Assembly (NCBI GenBank): GCA_019022495.1
Contig: JAFEKR010000017.1
Coordinates: 434,001 to 498,000, forward strand
DNA from: Epichloe hybrida
Taxonomy: Eukaryota > Ascomycota > Sordariomycetes > Hypocreales > Clavicipitaceae
Length of the DNA: 64,000 nucleotides
Reading direction: 5' to 3'
In this document: positions 1-13,430 of the stretch, one piece after another
Numbering within the stretch: the stretch's first letter is position 1
Layout of the letters: every line of letters starts with the position of its first letter
Translations under genes and position numbers: made by a program
Notes under the pieces: generated by a model
What the model was told of the DNA's origin: nothing
The model's database searches: none
What the model saw: the letters and a program-made list of their open reading frames with translations, nothing else

Positions 1-599
1 TTTCCTTTATAGCTAAAAAGCTCAAAAACGCAATAAAAATCAGATTAAAGGAAAGTATACACTAGTGAATCCCTTAATGGGAATCCGCTGCTCTGATTAG
101 CCATCGCGGCATTAGTTAATTAAATTAATCCGTTAGTCCTTGCCTAAGCTCCTATCCCTTAATATTATAAGTCTTTTCTCCTTTATAGTTCCTAGCTTTA
201 TAAGGGTCTTAAAGTTCTTAAGGGTCTTATGCCTTAATAAAGGTCTTAAGGGTCTTAAGGGTCTTATACCTCCTTACTGCTAATAATCTGAATTAACTGT
301 AACTAGAGGGATATATAATAAGCTTATATGCGTACGCGACGTAGACCTTCGTAATATATACCTATGCGATATGCCTTGTAATATATTATTCCTCTCACGG
401 CTTCCTATCTTAAAGCGTTATCTAATATTATGTGTAGGCATCGGGTCTTTAAGGTCTTAATAATCTTCGCGTATAGATACTTATTGTTAATCTTTAAGGT
501 CTTTAGGTGGTTGCTTTTAATAATCTTTAGTAATCTCTTTAGTGGTTTATTAGACCTCTTCCTTTATAAGGAATACTTTAATTAGTATCCCCTTAGTAA

Positions 600-734
600 C
601 AATCTCTTTAATTAACAATTCGGCCGTAATCTCTTTAATTAACAATTCGGCCGTGATCTCTTTAATTAACAATTTGGCCGCGATCTCTTTAATTAATAAT
701 TCAGCCGTAATCTCTTCAATCAACGCTTCGGCCT
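600..734 (-). repeat. 27-bp tandem repeat, five copies, inside A-3
   Basis: Five head-to-tail 27-bp units (600-626, 627-653, 654-680, 681-707, 708-734), each of the form taatctcttt...cggccg, with increasing divergence toward the right. The unit is a multiple of three. On the minus (coding) strand of the element it reads as a nine-residue repeat, AELLIKEIT, without a stop in the first copies. Confidence 0.85.
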
Positions 735-1624
735 AGTCCTTAAGGTTTTTAGGGTCTTCAGGCTCCCTAGTCTTAGGCCATAGCAATCTTCTTTCTTCTT
801 AAATTACTTATTATAAGGCAGCTGTAGCTAAAGGACCTTAACCTTAGGCAATGTAGATACTACTATCTTGTAGGGAATTCCGTAGCTCTTATATAATATT
901 ACTATTAGCCCTTATAAAGGTATTCCTAGACTATTCTTTAAAGTCCTCTAGGAATAATTCCTAGAGGTTATTATCTCTCTAACCTTAATGCTCACTAAGG
1001 TTAATAAATCTTATAATCTAGTTATTAAGCTTAAGCTATGTAGTAGTCTCTAGATCTAGCTTAATAGATTCTTTCTAGTCTTTTATAAGAGCATAGGAAA
1101 GGGGTTATAATTACCTTAGTAATTTATCCTTTAAAGGTTAGGGCATTATGAGGGCAGAAAAGGGGGGGGGGTCTCTATAAATACCTATTAAAAGGAACAA
1201 AGCTTATTATTTAATTATATCAGATAATATCATTAGCAATAGTCATAATAATTAATTTAAGTCAGCTAGCTTAGCTAAGGTTATTTAACATCAGGTTCAA
1301 AATAAATACCTCACGGCAATAGATTTAGTTATTTAGTTAGTTTTCTCGTAATAGACAATAAAATCAACAATTAATAACAATATCCTAGATAGATATAATA
1401 AAGTTATATCCCTAAGCCTAAGGGTTAATAAATCAATTCCTTAGAAGCCTAATAAGCCTATAACTAGGATTCTAGTCTCTTCCTTTAGCACACTTATGTA
1501 GTTATGCCTCTCTACCACAATAACTATTATAGTATAATAAGGGGTAGTAGCGGTAGTATTTACAGAAATATCTCTTCTTATAATACCTAGCTTATCTATA
1601 GTTATAAAGTTAACTACTAATTAG

Positions 1625-1885
1625 TGTTAGATGCACTAAGGTCCTACGTAGGTAATAAATCCCGTATAATTAAAGTTAATAATAGTTAGTTAGATAGCTA
1701 GCTAGGAAAGAGAGAGAAGAGAGGGAAAGTCTAGATACTAGGAAAGTAAGCGAAATCCGTATGTAAGGCATAAAAGGGGGTGGCAAATTAATGTAGCTAA
1801 TTATATCGCGTGCATCGCGCCGGACCCACAATTCGGTCCGGTCTTTGGCCACGATTGAACCAATGAAGATCCGAAGGAATCAACA
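1625..1885 (-). repeat. Family A LTR (right LTR of A-3)
   Basis: 261 bp, starting TGTTAGATGCA and ending CAACA on the plus strand. It is the reverse orientation of the A-1 LTRs at 50,254 and 56,782 and aligns with them and with the A-2 LTRs end to end; differences are mostly transitions. Confidence 0.9.
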
Positions 1886-1900
1886 TTAACACTAATAATA

Positions 1901-2004
1901 TTTTAAGCTATTATAAGCTATTATAAGCTATTATAAGCTATTATAAGCTATTATAAGCTATTATAAGCTATTATAAGCTATTATAAGCTATTATAAGCTA
2001 TTAT
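1901..2004. repeat. 10-bp tandem repeat (ttataagcta), nine perfect copies
   Basis: Nine identical ttataagcta units (1,911-2,000) with a near-copy before and a partial copy after. It lies directly beside the A-3 LTR. Perfect identity contrasts with the heavily mutated surroundings. Confidence 0.95.
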
Positions 2005-2065
2005 ATTAACTATATATACCTTATAATTAAGGAATTTACTTAAAACTAAAAAAAAAGAAAAAAAA

Positions 2066-2156
2066 TACAAAACAATACAAATAATACATGTATTGTATTA
2101 TATTGTAAAATTTTGGATGTATTGTATTGTGTAATGTATTGTATTGTATTGCAATG
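2066..2156. repeat. Degenerate 5-bp repeat (tgtat/ataca)
   Basis: A run of imperfect aatac/tgtat pentamers, first as its complement (acaat) and then as tgtat, so the stretch is partly self-complementary around 2,085-2,100. Confidence 0.7.
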
Positions 2157-2844
2157 CTCTAGGCCTAAGGGTTATTATAAACTATAAGTAATATTCTTAT
2201 AAGGCCTTTATAAGGCTTTAGAATTAACTATTAAAGACCTAATAATAACTACTAAGAACTATAAACTAAGTGCTATCTTTAGTATTATTAGGTTATTAAG
2301 GGTACTAAAAATAGTTCTCTTTAGTTACCTTAATATCTTTAGGTAAGCTTTCCTTAGGTTTTAGTAAGCTCTTAGTTATAGCTCTAATGCTATATAAGCG
2401 TATTTAAACTCCTAAGGTCTTAGTTATAGATAATTAACTTTATATAGCTTTTACTACCTTTCTCTTTACTAGAGTCTTATTTCCTATAAGGATTAAAGGC
2501 TTAGGAGAGTAGTCTAGCTATATCTTCAAATTAGGATTAATAAAGACCTAGATTCTATCTTTAATAGCTCTTACCTTAACTATTTTATACTATAGGTCCT
2601 AATAGTAAGGCTTTTATAGCTTAATAGCTAGCTTATTGCTTTTTAAAGATTCCTTAGATATTATAAGATATTCTATAGTGTTATTAAACTAATAAATAGT
2701 GGTATTTAATCCTAGCGTGCTAGGGCCGCTTAATTATAATATTAATGAATTTTAGGCCTCTTTTCCTAGGTATATACTAATTTATTTAAAGATTAAATAA
2801 TAGGATAATTTAAAGAGAAAAGTACTAATTTAGAAGAGAGGTAT

Positions 2845-3051
2845 TGTTACGTGGCGAAACTGCTCAGCCACCAACAAGAAGGATAAGAACGAGTTTAGCA
2901 TTATAGGTAGAGGAATTAACTTACTTCTAACATCTAAACCTGCCCCTAAGAGTAGCTTTTATAAGTGAACTTAGCATAACTCACGAACCTACGAATCCGT
3001 TAGCCCCTCTGATAGATTTGACCTAATAACGTGTAAAGCTAGTATGTAACA
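2845..3051 (+). repeat. 5' LTR of gypsy element D
   Basis: 207 bp, begins TGTTACGTGGCG and ends TGTAACA. It is preceded by GGTAT, the target duplication. Confidence 0.93.
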
Positions 3052-6000
3052 AGTGGTAGTAATTAGAGATTCTTTTGTTACGCATCTCTAGTAACCTAGA
3101 TATAATACCTATATATCTAAAACCAATCATTTATAGCGTTAATACAGAGAACTAAATACTTTTAATACTTTCCTAGTTACTAAGAGTGAATTATGCCTTA
3201 TTTATTAGTTCTAGACTTTTAATAACACAAATCCGGATTTTAAATATCAAAAACAAAAACTTATTAGGATTAGTGATTAGAAGGACTTATATAAACTTAT
3301 ACACTATGAATTTAATAATGGAATTATAAGGAGATAAGAATAGCTAATATCTTAGGAGCCACCTATCCACTAGAATCTAATTAATACGCAAACTATACGC
3401 ATTATTTGGAATTAAGTTAGGAACTATATTACTAAGGCTAAATCTAAAGGATTCCTTAATAATTCTGCTAAATTAGAAGGAAGCAAAGCTTTAGGGTAAT
3501 AATCCAAAAGCATTACTAGTATTACTAATAGTAACACTATAACTAGAACTAAAAGAAGTATAAAGATAGGTAAAATTAATAAAGGAAAGGGGATTATAAA
3601 CTACCCTAAAAACAACACCACTAGACAAAGTATAGAACCCCCTAGCCCTCTAACTAAGCTAAATCCATAGAATCTATAGCTAAAACCTTCAGGAAATATA
3701 TTAGAACTAGGAGAAACACACACTAGGGCAAATAAATATAACACCACATAGCTCTTACAGGGAATAATAAAGTAGTAATAGGCTATATAATAAGCTATAT
3801 TAAGCTAGGTAGTGGACGGAATAGACTATCTAGCATTAAGATTAACATCTAAAATCAGAGGTTCGCAGAGTGCTACTACCTTAGTAGGTTTAACACTATT
3901 AGCGCAGAATCCCGTGTAAAGGATAGTATATTTACTAAGCGACTAGGGTTAACATAATAGTCACTTAGATACTCAGTCTAGACTAGTAGCGTAACTAATA
4001 ATACCGCTATACTAGCTAGGAATCTAATAGCAGTAGTTAAATCTATATAATCCGCCGTAGCTAACCCTATATTAACTAGACTAGGGATAGCATATTAATC
4101 CTAGTTATTAAGGAAGAGCGGATCTAGCATTAGATTAAGACTAGTATAATTAACAAATAAAGGTAATAGAATAAAATACGGATTTAACATAGAAAATCAC
4201 GGATATAGGACATTTCAAGCCTTATAATAAACCAGAAGAAGCTAGTACTAACCTTATTACTCACAATAGGAAACAAACTATCTTTTATAATATTAAATTA
4301 TAAGTCTAGGCTATTAAAGACTACTTACATCATGCTAACCCTAGCTAACAAGATATTATCTAAAAGAAGATCTAGACGCTATTCTAAGGAGATATAATAG
4401 TATAGTATAGATAACATCTTAATGTAAACAAACAAGCCACCATATTTAACAATATATCATTAGTATTTACCACAGTACGGAAGGAATTTAGCATTTAAGT
4501 GCAAGATGCAATAGCATAGCTTAATAAGGCAGAGTACACTAAAGAAGATATCCTTAATAAAGTATCTTTTTATAAATTTACATTAAAAATTTTCTAATAT
4601 ATAAGAGCTAATGGCAAAACAACTAACCATTAGCTCCTAATATGTTTACACCTTAAGCTTTATCTAGGATTACAATAGATATATCTAATGCTAACTCATA
4701 AGGATACAAGATCGGCATATGTCACTATAGTAAATAATAAGAGACACAACCTATGTAATTACCTATGTAGTAAAGGATAAGGAAAAGGCAAAAAGAGTAA
4801 AGGAAAGCTTAAAGTCCATTTTAACACAGACAAATCCAATAGTAAGTTAGAAGATAATAAAAATAAGATACAAGCTAACTAGAATAGGCTAATAAATGCG
4901 CGATTCTAGCCTAGAAATCTATAATACTAATAGGATAATAGGAACTAGCAAGAATCCTTAGGATTTTTCTAACCTAGGCTATATTAGTAAAATTAACTTA
5001 CTAAAAGGTAAAACTAGAGGCCTTAGTGAAATAAAACTCAAGAGAATTAAGAGAAGTAACCTAGTTTTAACTAAAGCTAGTAAGAAAGGGTATAAGATTA
5101 ACTAGAAGAATAATATTCTTAAAGCCAAGGACCTTTAGGCACTAGAGGCTAATAGCAACCTAGGTATTATTAACACTAGGAAAAACCGCTTACTAAGGAA
5201 AAGGAGTATACCTATATTATAGTATATAATAATAATTCTGACGCACAATAGTATAAAACCTATCTCTAGGAATACGGTTACTATATAGCTAAGGAAGGAG
5301 AGGTCTCTAATAAGGAGAATAATAAATCTGGAATATAGGAATCTAACTTTATTAAAACTTATTTTACGGAAAATAGCAGTAAAGAAGCAGATATAGTAAT
5401 TACTAAAACGAAAGTAGTTAAACCAAAATAACTTATACCTAGATAAGTAATCAAAGCTATTATAAGACCTTAGGAGATTAAATATAATAGGAAGAGAGCA
5501 AATATATATTTAAAAATTCCTCTAAAATTCAATAATAAAGGTAAGAATCATTAAATCTGCCTTAACACTAGGATATTATTAATATTAGTGGATAAGGCAT
5601 GGTTATAGCAAAACAGGTTAAATGTAAAATAGAGAACACAGAAACTAAAGCTAGTATCTAGAGTGTAATCTTCCTTTTTTATCACTAAAACAGCTATATT
5701 TAATTTTTATCTCCTAGGAGTAGTATATAGAACGGAAATCGCTAGATATTTCATAGTTATAGCGAATATAATACTAAATCTAGGCCCTAAACTACTACTT
5801 AGAATAAACTTTCTTTATAAGTATAAAGCAAAAATCAATTTCGTATATCCTAGAGTAGTTTTTAGGTTAGTTTATAATATAATAGTAGAAGCAGAAATAT
5901 TCTAACTAATAAGCAAAGTTCTGCACTAACGGGTTATTATAGCTTATATAGTAATAATTCTACTAAAGATATAGTTAACTATAGTAGTTAGTTAGAAGGA

Positions 6001-9000
6001 GGCATAGGAGAACTAAGAGATAAGCGTGTACCACGCATAATTATATTTAAAGTTTTTTCCTAATGTATTAATTACCAGATCCGGCTAGAAACAGATAGTG
6101 GCATATAACCTAATAGATAAAACTATTACTATTAGTAAACATTAGAAGGTTATATGTCTAGTGGCGGCAAGCAAGGTTAACGCTAATTATCTAGTTAATA
6201 ATCCTTTTACATATTATACCTATTTTAGTAAGGATATTATAAAGACTATAGGAGAAGAGAATAAGAAGGAAAATAAGTTAGATAAAGGAAATAATAAGTT
6301 TAATCTAAAAAAGGTTAACATAGGAGTACTATCTTACGGAATCTCGTGCCTAGAGGAGATCCCGTATGTTATTAATTACTTCGGAGTACAAGTTACTAAT
6401 ATTAACTAGGACGCAGCAAGTAAGTTTATTAAATTAACAGATAAATACAACGTTTATTAAGACAGAGGCATCGTGCCTATGCCTAAGGACTAGAAAATAA
6501 GAATTAACCTTATTAAGGGATGGCAACATTAAACAAGGCTAATTAGACCTTACTAATTAGGGGGCTAGGACGTAAGTAAACTTAATGAAGTACATAATAA
6601 ATTACACTTAAAGGGTAAGATGTTATATTTGGATAAACCGGCGGCTATAGCGTGCCTAGTGTTCATAGTGTGGCGCAAAACTAGCTAGGAAAAGAAAGGA
6701 AGGGTAGTAATTAATATAAGGCTACTTAACAACGTAGTAATGCCAGATATATACCCTTTACCAGACTAAAGCAATATTATGAATAACACACGTGGTAAGA
6801 AAGTTTTCTTACTTTTTAACGGAATAGGATTTTTCCATTAGTTACTAATTAGGAGGGACTATTAAGCCCGCATGGTAGTCATATCGAATCAAGGCCTCAA
6901 GGCATCGAATGTGGCACTAATAGGATTTAAAAATTCCCCCGCTTTTACCCAAAGGTTTATGGACTGACTTTTCCGAAAGTATAAGCATTTTGTTTAAGTT
7001 TACATTAATAACATTATTGTTTTTTCGGATAACATTAAGGATCATTTAAATTATCTTAGCATTATGCTTAAGATCCTCGAAGAAAACAGGATAATGATTG
7101 CAGTAAAGAAATCGTTCATTAGCTACCCTGCTATCTAGTTGCTAGGTTTTGTTATTAATAGTAATGGAATTACTAATACTAATAATAAACTTAAAGCATT
7201 TTAAAAAATGATTTTCCTAAGCAATCTATTAAGCCTCAAAACCTTTATTAGGATAGCTAGATTCCTTTGTAATAGGATCCTATGGTTTAATATACGAATT
7301 CAACTATTATAGGAGCGAAAGACTACACTATTAAGAGAGTTCTATGAAAAGGATAAGAAAATCACTAGTATTTCGAAACTAGTACGGAAACAAAAGACAT
7401 AATAGAAGATATTTTGCTAATAGCAAACAAGAAAAAGGCTTTTAAAGACATTAAAGCATTCCTAAGCAAGAAATAGATATTATAGCACTATAACCTAAAG
7501 AAACCGCTTTTCCTTAAAATTAACGTATATAAGGAAGGATTTAGCCTATATACCTTCTAATTATAAGACAAATAGAATAGTTAAAGTATCCCTAGGAAAG
7601 ACATTAAGAATAACAGGATTTAGCTAATCTTATTCCTCTCTAGGGTAACATTACGTGCTAAGAAACAGTATAGTTTAATAGAAGCAAAGATAGCTATAAT
7701 TACATAGAGCGTTAGGAAACTCTAAAAAATAGTTTAATCTAATAGTGTAGTAGTTAATATATTAACTAACCATTCTCTAGCTAAGGGCATTATTAAACAC
7801 ACCTTACTATTAATAATAGATCTAGACAAGGCTAATCTAAAACTAGCAAAAGTTATAAATTATTTGTCACAATTTAATCTTAAGGTAACGCACGTGCTAG
7901 GAACGTTAAATATCGTCCTAGATACGCTTTCTAGGCTACTAGTAGAGGTAACCTATAGAGAGATAGCGTATAAGAGTTAATATAATGAATTAGAGGCAAG
8001 TACGCATTTCGCAAGTAAGGAATACATCGCGACAGCAATTATAGATAACGAACTTAAGGCTAGAATTATATTAGGATACTAGCTAGACTGAAAATTCAGC
8101 TAAATTATCTTAGCTATAAAAGCCTATTAGGAAAGGCAAGCAGCAAGGGATAACTAACACTATTTCGGAATTACTAGAATAGTAGTAGAGTTATAATTAG
8201 TCTATTTTCTACATATAAGCTAGCAAATTTATAAGTATATTACCTATTATGCGGTGTGTTAGGAAAACGTTATTAATTAGTTAAAACCACCTAGGGAGTT
8301 ATGACTATTATAGTTAAAGCTAACACCTTTTTATATAATTTTACTTAATTTTATAACAGATATACTAGAAGTGTTAGCTACAAACACTATATAGCAAATA
8401 GAGGGGTATGCCATATATAATTCACTATACCTAGTAAATTATCTATTTAGTAAGAGAACTCTTCTAATACTAGGGCATACTATATATCTAGTAGAAATTT
8501 AGGCAGAATTACTTCTCCACGCCTTATATATTATAAACTAGGGATTACTAAGATAAATTATTAGTGATAGAGACCTAAAGTTTATATCTAATATATAGAG
8601 GGAGATATTTAGGCGTGTAGGAGTTAAACTCCTTATAGGCATAGTATATTACCCTTAGATAGATAGAACCACGGAAAGGAAAAATCAGATAGTAATAATT
8701 ATAATACAATATTATATAGTAATAGACCTAGATATAACATAGATATTATTACTACTAGCACTATAGCATTAGCTAAATAACACTATAGCTACAGGCATAG
8801 GGCAGGCTCCTAATAAGCTACTATATAGTTTCCGTCCGCTAAGTATTATTAATTTACTCTCTCTAAATAACGCAACTAACACTAGATCTAACGCAAATAA
8901 CATTGCGGTACTACGAAAATTATACTAGTATAAGGCCTAATTAGCAATTATAATAGCAGCTGCGCTTGCTAAAATTTAATATAATAATCGCTATAAACTA

Positions 9001-9849
9001 GTTAATATTAACAAAGGAGACATAGTATATTTATAACTACACAAGGGATATGAATTACCTAGCAAACTAAAGAAGAAATAGTCCTTATAAAGGGCAGGGC
9101 TATATAAGGTATTAGAAAAAGTAAATCCCTTAGCATATTAATTAGATTTCCCTCTAAATTCGCGTGTGCATCTAGTAGTATTAGCTACGCAGATTTAGAA
9201 GCTAGCCTAAGGAAAAGACTTATTTAAGAGAGAAGAGGTAGCTCCTCCGCTAATTATATTTAATAATTCATAGGAAGCGGACCATTAGGAAATTAAGAGA
9301 ATTTATAGCTATCAGATTAAGATTTTTAAGCAAACCAAAACATTAAGAATTAAATTCCTTATTAGATAAAAAGGCTACACTACTAAGGATAACTAATAGA
9401 TTATAGAAGATAAAATAAGGATTAATATAGTAAAGATAGTAAAGGATTATCTTAAGAAGAACCTGATTAATTAGGCAAGGGAGTATATAAAGAAAGGCCT
9501 TAAACCTCCTACGGAATAATAATATTAGAGGAAAGGTGTAATAATAAGGGGCGAATTTAAGGCGTTAGCACGGAATTATTATATCCTCTTACACATATTA
9601 TTTATTGCGTTAGCTAAGGGTAACCTACTTAACCTATATCTTATAATATCTTATAATACCTTTATATTCCTAGCGCAGCTAGATCCAGTGCGCGCGCACA
9701 TAATTTCATTTAACGTTAATATTTCCTATTACCTTATAAAGCTATTTAATAACCGCGCAGTCGCATTTTCTCAACTCTCGCATTCTTTATACCTTATAAT
9801 AACCCTAATACCTACGCAAACTCAGCGCAGTGGGATTTAGCATAAGCGC

Positions 9850-12670
9850 ATGTAATCTCACAAAGCTTTCTTTTGCTACGTAGCTAAGGTACGTGAATTT
9901 AGTAATATAAGAAAAACAAAGTTTCATAAGCTATTAGAAGTGGAAGAGTATTATCTAGAGAAGATAAAGAAGTGTAATAGTTATAAGAGGTTTTATATAA
10001 CATATAGAAACGCTCCCTCTAAGCTTAAATACAAAGCTTACATAATTAATTATAACCCACGCTATTACCTAGGTAGAAAACTAGACTTTGTTCTATTTAA
10101 TAACAAGTTAGACATACATAACCAAATGATTTATAAGCAAATACATATGGTATACCTATGTATTTAGTGCCTAGCTTTAATACGCCAAAATTAAATAGTT
10201 AGAGAATTAGTACACATAGATTTAGCATAACACTTAGTTATTTCCTACAAAGAAAAGGCGGTATATAAATAATAGGTAAATAACTTTCTATATAAATTAG
10301 GCATAGTAGTTATTTTTAAAGGACTAAAGCGGTTACGCTATACATTAAAGTTAGTACTAGAATTTCACTAATTTCAAGAGTTTACAAATCTGCTAAAGTA
10401 AATCACGATTTTACGCTAATAATAGTATCTAGCAGGCTTAATAATAGTATAAGATAAATTAAATAAGCTATTATAGGTAGCTATAGGTAGCGTGGAAGAT
10501 ATTAAAGCTATTACTACTACTATTAAAAAGGTAGCTAGAATAAAGCCCCTATTATAAGATATAAATAGAAAAAATAATAGTAGCGAAGATTACCTAGCTA
10601 TAGCACTAGATTTAGAGGTAAAAAGATAAGAAAGTAATTAGGTATTATAGCAACTACTAGAAGATAATTAGGAATAAATTTGGAAATAAGTATAGCAGGC
10701 TCTAAGTAAAGTAGCTTAAAAGAGTAATAAACTTATCTATATAACTAAGGAAAATAATAGTAGTGAAAAGGAAGTTAACCACTAGGATAGTAATAAGAGT
10801 GGTAATAATACGGAGAAAATTAACCTTACTTAATTAAGCAATAAGAACACTAAATATAAAGTTAATAGTAATAATAACAAAGGATCTAAACCTAAAACTA
10901 GAGCTAGTAGTAACAGAGAATCTAACTTCATGGGGTCTAAGGGCAAGGAAAAAGAACTTAAGACTAAATTTAAAGATAAACTTAATAACATACCCACTAA
11001 ATACCTTATTATACTATCATAGGTGCATAAGTAAATTAGAAAACTTAATTTTTAATTACTATTTACTAGATTTAGAAAACTAGGATCTAGATTAGAGAAT
11101 CACCTACTAATACTAAAGATTAGATTAGTAGTGCATAAAAGAGTAATAGAGGAATTTAACGCTAAATACAAAGGAAGAGATATTAAATTAATTAACTTTA
11201 GTAGCTTTAGGCACACCATAGTAGGCTAGAAGGTAAGCGTATAGGATATCCGCTATATAATATAGGCTTATGCTTATGAATTCACCTTAAATAGTACCAC
11301 TATGGTAGCTAATAGATTAGAGGTGGATTCAAGGGATGCCTACTTTATGTTATAGTAGAATGTAGTAATCTAGATCTTTGCCATTTTTAACAAACAACAG
11401 GCCGCTTTAAGCGCATAATAGTAGGTAGCATAATAAGCAGGGAAACTAGCGTATTAATTAACAGCGAATCTAACGGAGTGCGGAGCAACTAGATAAGTAA
11501 AGAATTAGGTAAAAATAGTAGCAGCAGCTTATTATAATAGTGTTACGGTTAAACGTAGCTACTAATGTACTACCTACGATAGTATAGCGTTACTTCTACC
11601 ATAAGCGGACCTACTAGCTTTAAGATTTATAGACAAATATAGAGGGGTAAATAGCATAATTATAAGAGAACTCGCTAGTATTAGAAGGACAGATTTGCTT
11701 TATATTAAGACAAGGAGGAAGTTAGTGATAATCAAATCAGCTAAATTCTAACAAAATAAAGAAAGAAATAAGGAGTATAAGATAAGCAAAATCAATAATT
11801 TAATTAATAAGATTAACAAGATAGACACTAAATTTAAAGCGGTAGAAAACCTTATAAAAGACACAAATAAAGATATTAATAAATATAAGACTAAAGTAAT
11901 AAAACTAGAGGAAGTAGTAAAGGAGAATATAATATTAATAACCAAAAAGTTTATCTAGGTATTAGAGATACTAAAGGACTAAAAAGGAAGAATCCTAAGC
12001 TTAGAATTAGGTAGAATATTAAAGGAATTTCATAATTAGGTTATTAATCTAAAGCGTAATATAATTAATAAAAAAGAGCACAAGAAAAAGATAGTAAAGT
12101 TAGTAGCTATAGTAATAGAACTGTAGGACAGGATTAATCTTTAAGCAATATCTATTAATAAGCTCTTACTAAAGTAAAAGAAGCTTAAAGAAAATATAAA
12201 AACAGTAAAATTAGTTACTATAAAACTAATTTTAATAGTCTTAAGTCCGGCGGAATCTAGACCACAAACGCTAAAGAAAAGTGTCACAAAGCCACGGTCC
12301 ATAATAGCCGCGCTAGAAATAGTAGATAAGCACACTAAATTAGCTAGGGCATAAGTATAAAAGGATACTCTAGCGCTAGAAACACCACGCGGAAAGTCAT
12401 AAACACTAGGATTAGCTAATAAAGTTAAATTAATAAATAAGCGAGTATATGCGAACACTCTAGTGCTAGAAATACTAATAAAAAAACAGAGACTAACTAA
12501 AAAATTAGGACTAAAGCTAAAAGTAGCTTAAGTAGTTTCGCGTCTAGTAATACTATATATATAGGTGAATAAGCTAGTAAATAAAAACGTAACTAAGGAA
12601 GATAAATTTATAGGGTTACTAGACTAACTTAATAAATATAAAGAAAGGGGCGTTTTTATTTAATAATAAG
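9850..12670 (+). pseudogene. Extra reading frame downstream of pol in gypsy element D, function unknown
   Basis: After the pol chromodomain ends (about 9,470) there are 3.5 kb before the 3' LTR, far more than a normal untranslated tail. One frame can be followed from an ATG at 9,850 for at least 1.5 kb (read codon by codon to about 11,390) with only TAA and TAG stops, as expected of RIP on CAG, CAA and TGG codons. The predicted product has a basic, aromatic N-terminal part (the open stretch 9,940-10,167), then an acidic Ser/Asn-rich linker (about 10,740-10,950). At about 11,750-11,960 comes a Lys/Glu/Ile/Asn-rich segment with heptad-like spacing that looks like a coiled coil. I see no zinc knuckle, signal peptide or envelope-like membrane segment. 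It sits where env-like or accessory genes sit in some gypsy elements, but I recognise no homolog. Confidence 0.6.
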
Positions 12671-13018
12671 GAAAACTTAAGCGTGATTATAGAAGGCAAA
12701 AAGGATATTAAAGCAAAGGAATTTAGTAAGTAAAGGAAGAAAAAGAATAATTTAGAAAAAAGGGATAAGAACATAGAGCAAAAAGGAATAAGTAGTTACG
12801 GAATTAAGAATTCATTATTTAACATAATAATTCTAATTAATATTATCTAAGGAGTATAGCAGTCACGCATTTAGCAATAAACATAATAAATTTGCTTTCC
12901 TTTATTTTTACTTCTATTACTAGGAGGAAATTATTTTACTTTATTACAGATGCTAAATTAGACTAGGATTTAGCTAGTTATAACTAGGATAGTTATCTTT
13001 TAAGGCGCGCCTAGCACT

Positions 13019-13225
13019 TATTATGTAGCGAAACTGCTTAGCTACTAATAAGAAGGATAAGAATAAGTTTGGCATTATAGGTAGAGAAATTAACTTACTT
13101 CTAACATCTAAACCTGCCCCTAAGAGTAGCTTTTATAAGTAAACTTAGCACGACTTACGAACCTACGAATCCGTTAGCCCCTCTGACGGATTCGACCTAA
13201 CAACGTGCAAAGCCAGCACGTAACA
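13019..13225 (+). repeat. 3' LTR of gypsy element D
   Basis: 207 bp, begins TATTATGTAGCG (TGTTACGTGGCG in the 5' copy; differences are transitions) and ends GTAACA. It is followed by GGTAT. Confidence 0.93.
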
Positions 13226-13430
13226 GGTATAATAATTATAAATACTACATAATTACTACTATATTAGACTACAAAGCTAGGGTTTAATATAACTACCTTT
13301 ATTAAGTTATCTATCCCTATAAAAGGGTGCGGACTATAGTTTAAATACCTAAGTACCTTTACTATAGGTAAGGTACTAATATAGTGCTAAAATATACTAT
13401 GTAGTTACAGAGATTATGGAAAATGACTAG

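Larger units (their letters stand above)
1..1885 (-). mobile_element. Family A copia-type LTR retrotransposon remnant (A-3), internally deleted
   Basis: The right end is a family-A LTR (1,625-1,885) in the same orientation as the right LTR of A-2, so the element reads on the minus strand. Positions 1-170 match the 3' end of the A internal region (compare 42,930-43,090 and the reverse complement of 56,640-56,770). Positions 950-1,624 match its 5' internal region (compare 61,490-62,597). The roughly 5 kb of pol between them is missing and replaced by low-complexity AT sequence, including GGGTCTTA-rich repeats (215-270) and a 27-bp minisatellite. The other LTR lies off the left edge, so no target duplication can be checked. 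The element is dead: no open frame survives. Confidence 0.8.
1886..2844. other. AT-rich unassigned sequence, host of element D
   Basis: No recognisable gene. It is a RIP-type AT-rich stretch, resumed at 13,226-13,430 on the other side of element D. The minus strand shows protein-like stretches interrupted by TAA/TAG, so it is probably another mutated transposon, but I could not assign a family. Confidence 0.5.
2845..13225 (+). mobile_element. Complete Ty3/gypsy chromovirus D, RIP-mutated, with an extra 3' reading frame
   Basis: The element is 10,381 bp, bounded by 207-bp LTRs (TGTTACGTGG...AACA) and a perfect 5-bp target duplication GGTAT (2,840-2,844 and 13,226-13,230). All coding reads on the plus strand and is broken only by stops of the kind RIP makes. 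A gag-like part lies at about 3,240-5,000. Reverse transcriptase is at about 6,550-7,250: the active-site box that should read YIDD reads YINN at 7,001-7,012, two G-to-A changes. The RNase H end is at about 7,870-7,950, the integrase core at 8,535-8,700 (SDRD), and an integrase-end chromodomain at about 9,290-9,460. A separate frame follows pol (see its own entry). The open stretches at 6,161 and 9,940 are surviving pieces of these frames, not genes. Confidence 0.9.

Noticed and set aside
215..270. GGGTCTTA-rich repeats that could suggest telomeric sequence
   Set aside because: The unit is not TTAGGG, is irregular, and lies inside a copia remnant.
1886..2844. Possible Tc1/mariner or Fot1 transposon
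   Set aside because: Protein-like minus-strand stretches exist, but no DDE motif, inverted terminal repeats or TA duplication could be identified.
6161..6409. 82-codon open frame in the left AT block
   Set aside because: It starts with GTG and is a stop-free piece of the pol region of gypsy element D.
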